Positions 19,376-25,493 of a DNA stretch of 25,493 bases are shown piece by piece. The notes below the pieces were generated by a model. It did no database searches. It was given only the letters and a program-made list of their open reading frames with translations, and was not told the DNA's origin. Source of the DNA: Russula earlei (Eukaryota > Basidiomycota > Agaricomycetes > Russulales > Russulaceae); NCBI GenBank assembly GCA_025769875.1, contig JAGFNK010000685.1:1-25493 (forward strand), written 5' to 3'. Made by a program: the position numbers and the translations under genes. Numbering within the stretch: the stretch's first letter is position 1; every line of letters starts with the position of its first letter.

Positions 19376-19899
19376 TAGGACCTGGGCAGGATCGATGAGA
19401 TCTTCATGCTCCCCGTAATTAGTATCTGATATCATTATCCTCCTGTGCGACTGTCATTATTTCGCCCCGAGGACCCTGGTAACCGTACCATCACTCAGAT
19501 CTCGTCCTTACTTACAATGACGCATGGTGCCTTGAATCCAATGGGGCTGTGCGTGAAATGGATCGGAATCGCCCTACCGGAACGCGCGCATCGACACACA
19601 CACACACCTTCCTCCGACATCCACCTCATCGCCTCTGCCACCGTAGGAATAGTTCTTCGAGTACGAGACATTCATATAGGAACCCATCTACCCAATTACC
19701 ACATACAAAACGAATAAGACGACTGTCCCATCGTCCGAAGCGCCTCGCGCGTGCACTGTCGCCGTCCCGTCTTGTTCCAGCATGTCCTGGTTCTCGCCCC
19801 TTTCCACTCCATCTTCCTCTCATCTATTGTCTACTCTTCCCCTCGGGCGAACGCCCATTCCACACCCACGCAGCTATCACTTTGTACACCCGGATCCAT
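19376..19899. other. Intergenic region downstream of the F-box gene
   Basis: No convincing gene. There is a CA microsatellite at about 19593-19606. Several short frames overlap one another, none with a recognisable motif. The 3' untranslated region of the F-box gene presumably lies in the first 200 bp, but no clear polyadenylation signal can be singled out. Confidence 0.5.
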
Positions 19900-19900
19900 T

Positions 19901-21175
19901 ATTTGTCAGGTCAGGACACCACCGGCAGTGGCCCTCCCACCAATAGCGAATAAGATGGACCCCCCTGTGGCACATCCACACCACGTTCATCCAGACTTGG
20001 CCACTGAAGATCTGCAAGGAGAGCGCGTCGTGCACAGACCGAGCGCACGTGTTCGTCACGCGTTGGAACCGGGGAAGTGATGATCCATGGCGCAGACGCG
20101 ACGCGTGCGTGCGTTGAGAGGACTGCGTCTCTCGTATGCGGTGCTGATGCGGAACTCGATTGGTTTCGGAGACACCGCGAAGCATCTACGAGGAGGAATT
20201 GGCCGCCGGGATCAAAACGACGCGGGAACGGGAATGTCGTGGGGAGGAAAGGATCCGTCGGTTCGTGATGATGCGATCATGGACCCACCTTTCGCTGGTG
20301 GCCCTTCTGGAACGCGGAAGGGGAAGTGAGATTTTTGCGGGCGCTGGAGAATCGGGATGGAACAACCGCCGGCCATGGGCGAGGCTTATCATGGGCTCAG
20401 AAATCGAAGAGACCTTCGAAAGGGCATGGGGCTAGTCTGGAAGGGTTGTACTGGCCGCCGGTGTGGAAGAGCAAGCAAAAGATGTTTTCCGTGACCACGA
20501 ATCCAAGATCCAGAGCTGGAAGGTTGAGGCTGACTGTACTAATGCAGGCGTCGATCGGTAGACAGACGATGTTCGAGCTGAAATTGACAAACCTTGCCAT
20601 GGAACAATAACCCACCAACTCCCTGACCTCAGATTCTACAACCCCCATGCGGCATCAGACACGCCGTCGAACGGTGCCGCGGTCCTGTTGAATTCTCCCA
20701 GGGTAAACTCTTGAGAGGCGGGCGGAAACGACAGGAGCAGTACCACCGTCTCCCACCCGTGGCAACTCGGCTTTCGATCTTGCTCTTACTAGTGGAGACG
20801 CCCTTTCCTTTCAGCCAGAGGCGCCTTGCTACGAGGATGGGAGGATGGGAGGATGGGATGACGCTGTTCTTGCCTTTGGATCGTAATCGCTCTGAGGGCA
20901 TGGCAGGATGTGCATACTGAAATTGCGGAGGATACACGAGTTAATGCATGGGAGTAGTAGACAGACCATTGCATGGACCCCAGGAGATCACCACCCTTCT
21001 CAAATTCGGACACGATGTCCGTAAAGCAAAGTCAGGTCAGAGCGACACACGCATCAAGCCCGGAAAGCAGAGATGGAAATTTACAAAAAGTCGTGCCTCT
21101 CTCCTCAAGAATAAACGTTTCACAGAGAGTTGAGGTTCGAAATATGATGGGAAGCGGAGGTCACCGCGCGACAAG
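19901..21175 (+). repeat. Unclassified 1.3-kb interspersed repeat, copy B (uninterrupted)
   Basis: Same orientation as copy A (13277-14557 plus 17714-17737), with short indels throughout, for example a missing AAACATGCAAC-type block near 20070 and an inserted GGATGGGA unit near 20840. It retains the intact TA (21144-21145) where copy A was hit by the transposon. Frame-level similarity such as MDPPVAHPHHVHPDLATEDL is shared but followed by stops in both copies. Flanks differ between copies from 13275/19899 leftward and from about 17737/21175 rightward, so each copy is a discrete unit rather than part of a longer segmental duplication. Confidence 0.8.
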
Positions 21176-21434
21176 CACCCCTTGCTCAACCCCTCCCCTG
21201 ACAAGTCAGGTGACCACCAAACGCTATTCCAGGTTGTGACGCAACCACGTGATGTACAAACAACGCCAAAGTCCTTTGATGCCCTTTGCAAGTGAAAGCT
21301 ACTTGTAGGAAGGAAGCTACTAGGTGAAAGCTACAAGTGAACGCTACATGTGACGCATCACGTTATTGCGTTGGAGTTCAGTTTGGGTGTTGGACAGCAG
21401 GAACCCAGTTTTTTAGTACGTAGAATACAATATA
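21176..21434. other. Short interval with degenerate GAAAGCTAC repeats
   Basis: No gene seen. Between 21291 and 21352 four degenerate copies of a motif like GTGAAAGCTAC occur (GTGAAAGCTAC, GGAAGCTAC, GTGAAAGCTAC, GTGAACGCTAC) at spacings of 14-19 bp. Their role is unknown. Confidence 0.5.
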
Positions 21435-21477
21435 CTGTAGGGGGTCAGGTAGTTGGCCACCCTGACTAGTTGGCCAC

Positions 21478-22067
21478 AGGGGACTTTCTGAACTTTCTAG
21501 AGTATTAATGCCTGTGTAGTTGATTTGGGCAGTAAGAACTATGTCCAGTGTTGCCTCAAACAAAAGTTCTTACACTGGCAGTGATTGCTTGATGAGTTAG
21601 AGGCATCTGATTGCTGCTGAGTCGGCAATATGACCAATTTGGGAAGGTCACCGGAAGGCCGAACGTGGTGGCCATACCATAGGTGATTCATTTCGGACGC
21701 AAATCCTTCAAAACTTTGTGTTTCGTGTTTCATTTCCCTATCTGCTCTTTCTCAGCCATAATTTCTACTGTGATTTCACTTTTCTGGCCCATGTTACTCA
21801 ATTCATTTCTACAACATTTCCCATTTCACATTTCAGACAGGCTGCATTCAGCAACACCCACTGGGCTCAGATGACAATGTGCATCCAGCACCACCAGGAC
21901 TTGACATCAGACTGACCTGAACTCTCACTCATAGCCTTCAGAATATTTTAAATGAATTTATTTACACCTCAATGTGCTCGGTGACACTTGTACATGCCAT
22001 ATCAGCATGTCATCCTTTGGAAATTGCTGTGGGACCAGGAGGCAAAAGTCCACCTCTGTTTGAGACA
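21478..22067. other. Interior of the relic transposon, no gene recognised
   Basis: AT-rich, with short frames on both strands and no domain. A pyrimidine-rich tract ends CACATTTCAG at about 21836, a possible splice acceptor, so a decayed exon could follow, but nothing in the peptides after it is recognisable. Confidence 0.4.
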
Positions 22068-22332
22068 GTAGCTATTGGGCATTAAATACTACAAACTACG
22101 GGGATGCTACTCCCCCAACTAAGGGTCCATGAGCGCGGGATGGCACGGTTCGGATGAGGGGCGAGGGGGGCAGCGAGCCCTCGGTTTGGATGTTGGAGGA
22201 CACATCATCAGGGTCCGTGCATAGGTGCATGGTGGGGCGAGGACAATGGTCCGTAGACAATGATGGAGGGGTGAGAGCAGGATGAAGGGGAGTCGACAAT
22301 GGGCAAGAGCAATATGATGAAGGGATAGGGAG
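22068..22332 (-). mobile_element. Fragment of the second LTR family
   Basis: TAGCTATTGGGCATTAAATAC, GATGCTACTCC and GGGGCGAGG...GGCAGCGAGCCCTCGG follow one another in the same order and spacing as in the middle of the LTR at 24561-25234 (TAGCTACTGATACTTAAATAC, AATGCTACTCC, GGGCAGCGAGCCCTCGG). Both ends of the LTR are missing. Confidence 0.5.
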
Positions 22333-22777
22333 TGTAGGGAGCCAACCCGGGGCACGCCGAGTTCATACGACTTGATCCAAGGGTGGGTATCAACAGAGAG
22401 GAGTGGGTTGCAAAGAGGGGTCCTATTCTGAACTCTTCCTACTACAGAGTAGCCAGGGTGTTTTTATATACAGGAGAGAGGTACTAAAGATGAAAGGCAT
22501 GAAAGCGAATCGAGACTGGTTGAGACAGTCGAGGCGGTCGTGAAAGGCTTGAGACGCAAGCGCGTCGCATGAGGTGGGGCGTGGCATGCGGGTGTGGTCG
22601 GTGGCGAATGGCCTGGGCGATGCGATCAAGGTCTTGATGTCGCACGCGGTGTGGCTTGTGGTGTGCGGTCGGTGGATGGCCTAGAACGAGAGGGAGGTGG
22701 CAAAGGATAGGAGGAGGCATCATGTCGTATTGCTTTTCCACACATGATTCCGTGGCCAGCCATATGGCTACCTTACA
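22333..22777 (-). mobile_element. Divergent LTR of the second family, minus strand
   Basis: On the minus strand it starts TGTAAGGTAGCC and ends CTCCCTACA, with the family tail CCCACCCTTGGATCAAG...GAACTCGGCGTGCCCC and a TATA box TATATAAAAA (plus 22453-22462 region). It is shorter (445 bp) than the other copies (684 and 674 bp) and lacks the microsatellite. Flanking bases do not form a duplication. Confidence 0.5.
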
Positions 22778-24144
22778 CTCCTGGGGGCTTGAAACTTTGA
22801 CCATCCTCGGTCAAGCGTCTGAATGCGAGTGTTTTGAGCCTTTCGCATCTGAATTGAGGTGGCGGTCGCGGCTGCTTGTGGAAGATGCGGGGGCGGCGAT
22901 TGGCGATTGGCGATTGGCGATGGCGACGACGGAAGAGGCGAAGGCGATGGGAGATGGAGGCGATGGAGACGAGGACGGCGGTGATGAGATGGCAGCTGCG
23001 TGGCAGTGGTGTTGTCTTGTGGTGGCGGCGGCGGCGTGGTCGTCTCCATTGCAGGCGGCAGCAGCGGGCATGGACAAGGAGCGGAGGTGTAGGCGGCGAG
23101 CATGAGTTCGTAGACAGAGGCGTAGGTGGCGAGGACTCGAGAAGGAGGATACGTGGGGCAGCTTGCACGAGGGTGGCATTTGTCGTCTTGCGGTGGCGGT
23201 GGCGGGGTCGTCTCCATTGGCAGCAGACATGGGCAAGAGCGCACGAACAGACGGGGAGGCGATGTGGGAGGCGGGGGTGCGGTGTGCTGTTGGCGTCGGT
23301 GGCTGCCTCTCCTGCGGCGGCGGTGTGGTGGCGGCTGCTGCTCCTTTTGTGGCGCGTTGTGGCTAAGTTCGTGGCCAAGGCCTTCTTGGTCTTCTGGGGT
23401 GGTGCTGGTGGCGAGAGGTTGCGACGGTGCGGCGGTGCTGGGTCGCGCGAAACTGAGACTGATGCGGCGGGCGCTGAGACGAAGACTGAGGGTGAGACCA
23501 AGGAGGCAGTGATGGACGGAACTGGTGCGGCGACAAAGACGGATGGAGCGGAGGCGATAATGGAGGGCACGGCAACGGGAAGGGAGACAGCAGTGGGCGA
23601 CGCAGGGGTGACGGCAGACGGTGGGGACAGAGCGGTGGCTGGGACTAGGCCCAGAACGGCGGCGGACGAGGCGACGGACGAGGCTGAGGGCGTGGTGGTG
23701 GCGGCTGAGACTGAGACGACTGGGGCTGAGGGCATGGCAGAGATGGCAGCGGCTGGCAATACTGGCAATACGGCGGACTGGGCTGAAGTGACGAGTGCGG
23801 GCGAGGCTAAGACGGAGGCTGATGCGAAGTCAGTGGCTGGCACGACTGAGGCTACTGTGGCGGCAGACAAGACTGAGCTGGAGACAGGAGACGTAGAGGC
23901 AACAGCTGGCAATGCTGGTGCTATGGCGGATGAGGGCGCGGCGGCTAACGAGACGAAGACGGGGTTGGCAGTGAACGGAACTGGTACGACGGCAGATACT
24001 GAGGCTGAGGCTGGGGCCACTGGGGCGGACGGAGCAGTGACGGAGGTGGGCAAGACTGAGGTGGCGGCAATAGCGAAGGCGGGTGATGTGGTGAGATTGA
24101 GACCCAGGCAGGACGGCAGAGACGTCGAAATCCTAGACGTGTAA
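22778..24144. other. G-skewed low-complexity block open on both strands
   Basis: A 1.3-kb stretch very rich in G over C on the plus strand, with GGCGATT tandem units at 22896-22922, GGTGGCGGCGGCGG tracts, and a duplicated segment (about 23006-23078 and 23186-23240, each with GGTCGTCTCCATTG). Plus-strand frame 22876-24144 (422 codons) reads Ala/Thr/Glu/Gly repeats; minus-strand frame 22773-24053 (426 codons) reads Ala/Ser/Val/Pro repeats (PSAPVAPASASVSAVVPVP) and then Arg/His/Pro-rich sequence. Both are what biased composition gives by chance, so neither is a secure gene. The minus frame has a more protein-like start and could be a low-complexity gag-like or secreted Ser/Pro protein. I would not assign a function. 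Confidence 0.35.
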
Positions 24145-24487
24145 AACCATCAGATACCACAAATACTTGAAATATTGTAAGACTACTTACATATTGATAT
24201 GCTCCCAAAGTTTGAAGCAAATCGATGCACTAGAACATTCAGAAAAAAGGAAATTAGCATTCTGGAGTAGGGGGTAGGAGTCAACGGCAAGGATTCCCAC
24301 GGGTGGCCAAGATCGTCGATTTTCTCTGTTTGGCAGCCGCCTCGCAAAAATATTCATAGCATGACAACAATGCACTCTAAAATTATGGCTGTCTTATAGC
24401 ATCATCCTAAGATATTTGTCCACCCTTCTAATCCCTCAAAACATTCAAAATATGTTCTCAGCTCCCATAAGGCATTGCATTGGTTTA
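24145..24487. other. Non-coding interval before the right inverted repeat
   Basis: AT-rich, no frame worth calling. Nothing repeated elsewhere in the window was seen here. Confidence 0.5.
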
Positions 24488-24560
24488 GGTGGCCAACTAC
24501 CCGACCTGATACAGTACAAGCTGTATCATGCATAACATGAAACATAGAAGTAAACTGTCA

Positions 24561-25234
24561 TGTAGATTGGAGCGCGCCAGGTTGGGGCACGCGGAGTAAT
24601 TGAGGTTTGATCCGAGGGCGGGTACGGACAGAAGGGAGCAGGGGAGAGCAAGGTCGTGCCCTGGGACGCAACACGCGCGCGCGCGCAAGTGTGTGTGTGT
24701 GTGTTCTTGAAGGAGGAGGAAGATCTTGAGGAAGTCGAGGTGTTCTTAGCCACACGAGAGGGTCAATGCGAATACTAGAAACTGATCCCATTCACTGAGC
24801 TGCTCAGCTAAGCTTGACTACTGAACAAGATAGTAGCTACTGATACTTAAATACAAAAATGCTACTCCTCTGACTGCAAGTCGAGAGCGCGAGGCGGCGC
24901 GGCGATGACGAGGGGCGAGACGCTATGGGCAGCGAGCCCTCGGATTGAGTGGCGATGACGTCTGCGCGTGCGTCATCTGCGTGCGTATGTATGCGCGTGG
25001 CGGGGGACGAGGACGAAGGCGATTGACGTCGACTGGCGATCGTCTTGAGCCGTTGTCACAGTTCCCGGGCGCAGAGTGGGAACGCGAGGGGGATGACGTC
25101 GAAAGGGAGAGTGTGGGAGGGAAGGAGGAGAGTGAAGGAGGATAGGAAGGAGGACGCGGGGGAGAGGGACGCGAGAGGTGGGGGGGCGAGTTTAAGCATG
25201 TGAGTTTCCCGGTCAGCGGGCTACATACCTTACA
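24561..25234 (-). mobile_element. LTR of the second retrotransposon family, minus strand
   Basis: A 674-bp unit with clean TGTA and TACA ends. On the minus strand it starts TGTAAGGTATGTAGCCCGC, has TATTTAAG (plus 24846-24853) as TATA, CACACACA and GCGCGCGC microsatellites, and the tail GGATCAAACC...GCGTGCCCCAACC. It is the best-preserved copy of the family also found at 11168-11851 and 22333-22777. Flanking pentamers (TGTCA and TAGAT) do not match, so it may be a solo LTR formed with a rearrangement, or the edge of a broken element. It appears to truncate the gene at 25235-25405. Confidence 0.65.
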
Positions 25235-25405
25235 TAGATATCAAATATCATCATCTGGAGGAAGGGGAAGGGGAGGCGAGATAGGATGAGAACCCGCGAA
25301 AAATGTAGATGAAAAACGCACCTGGTCAACATGCGAGAATGACTGCACGCGGGAAAACTCGTGGTGCTTGTGCCATTCCATGGTCGCGGTCGTGGTCATG
25401 GCCAT
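25235..25405 (-). pseudogene. 5' end of a minus-strand host gene, truncated by an LTR
   Basis: From ATG at 25405 (minus) an exon of exactly 28 codons reads MAMTTTATMEWHKHH and ends SFSHVDQ at 25322, directly before GTGCGT. A 67-bp interval (25255-25321) ends in a long pyrimidine tract and CTCCAG. The frame then continues in phase 0 (MMIFDIY) for 20 bases until the LTR border at 25234, after which it soon stops. The exon-intron structure is of the normal fungal type, so I read this as the start of a host gene cut in exon 2 by the LTR. The protein is too short to identify. An upstream ATG at about 25435 in another frame gives a short unrelated peptide and is less likely. Confidence 0.35.
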
Positions 25406-25493
25406 CGCGTTGAGGTTGCTGCTGTGACAGTGACATCGTCGTCGCCACCGCTGCTTGAGAGGAAAACGAAAGTAAAAAAAAAAAAAGAGAAAA

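Larger units (their letters stand above)
21435..24514. mobile_element. Probable decayed TA-flanked DNA transposon (inverted-repeat structure)
   Basis: The 27-bp sequence at 21435-21461 (CTGTAG...GGTAGTTGGCCACC) and the reverse complement of 24488-24514 (CTGTATCAGG...TTGGCCACC) match at 23 of 27 positions, and both are bordered outside by TA (21433-21434, 24515-24516). The left end repeats TAGTTGGCCAC 6 bp further in (21467-21477), resembling the doubled end motif of the neighbouring pogo-like element. No transposase is recognisable inside; the 3-kb interior instead holds LTR fragments (22068-22777) and a G-rich block. The ends could therefore bracket a non-autonomous or heavily invaded relic. 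Confidence 0.55.

Noticed and set aside
19903..21204. TTGTCAGG...CCTGACAA as inverted ends of repeat copy B
   Set aside because: Only 8 bp, and the right copy lies beyond the region shared with copy A, where the matching sequence is absent.
22876..24144. 422-codon plus-strand frame as a real protein
   Set aside because: Composition-driven Ala/Thr/Glu/Gly sequence with an equally long frame on the other strand. Described as a low-complexity block instead.
1..25493. CRISPR array, rRNA, riboswitch or bacterial operon signals
   Set aside because: None seen. Repeats present are transposon ends, LTRs, microsatellites and short tandem units.

Overview
The window is repeat-rich fungal DNA, most likely from an agaricomycete (mushroom-type basidiomycete). 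The evidence is short introns of 51-67 bp, an F-box protein of the type expanded in agarics, C2H2 zinc-finger fragments of a family I associate with agarics, a chromodomain Ty3/gypsy element, a Ty1/copia element and TA-flanked pogo/Fot1-like DNA transposons. There are no RNA genes, CRISPR arrays or bacterial-type signals. The organism call is inference from gene style, not from a search.

Left part (1-9850). A decayed Ty1/copia element (polymerase and RNase H part, entering from beyond the left edge) is split by a nearly full-length Ty3/gypsy chromovirus at 1266-8775. The gypsy element has 550/548-bp LTRs (TGTTA...TAACA), a 5-bp target duplication GGAGG, an apparent self-priming site, a broken gag, and a pol frame with protease, RT, RNase H, integrase and chromodomain. 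After the chromodomain the same frame runs on for about 570 codons and ends in a second zinc knuckle. Nearly all damage, including every substitution between the two LTRs, lies at former CpG sites. A probable solo LTR (9372-9850) follows.

Middle part (9851-14557). Fragments of C2H2 zinc-finger genes flank a minus-strand LTR of a second family (11168-11851). A perfect 44-bp inverted repeat (12643/13234) comes next, and its right arm abuts an unclassified 1.3-kb repeat, copy A.

Transposon and F-box gene (14558-19375). A 3156-bp TA-flanked pogo-like transposon sits inside repeat copy A. It carries an apparently intact three-exon, 785-aa minus-strand transposase with an unusual C-terminal coiled coil and SAP-like motif. 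Repeat copy B (19901-21175) preserves the empty target site. Between the two copies lies the best host gene, a two-exon F-box protein (17890-19375) whose start codon is only 176 bp from the transposon end.

Right part (21176-25493). A second TA-flanked inverted-repeat structure (21435-24514) contains LTR fragments and a strongly G-skewed low-complexity block open on both strands. A minus-strand LTR (24561-25234) then appears to cut into the second exon of a minus-strand host gene that starts near the right edge.

In sum, one plausible host gene and one plausible active transposase survive in a nest of at least three generations of mobile elements.
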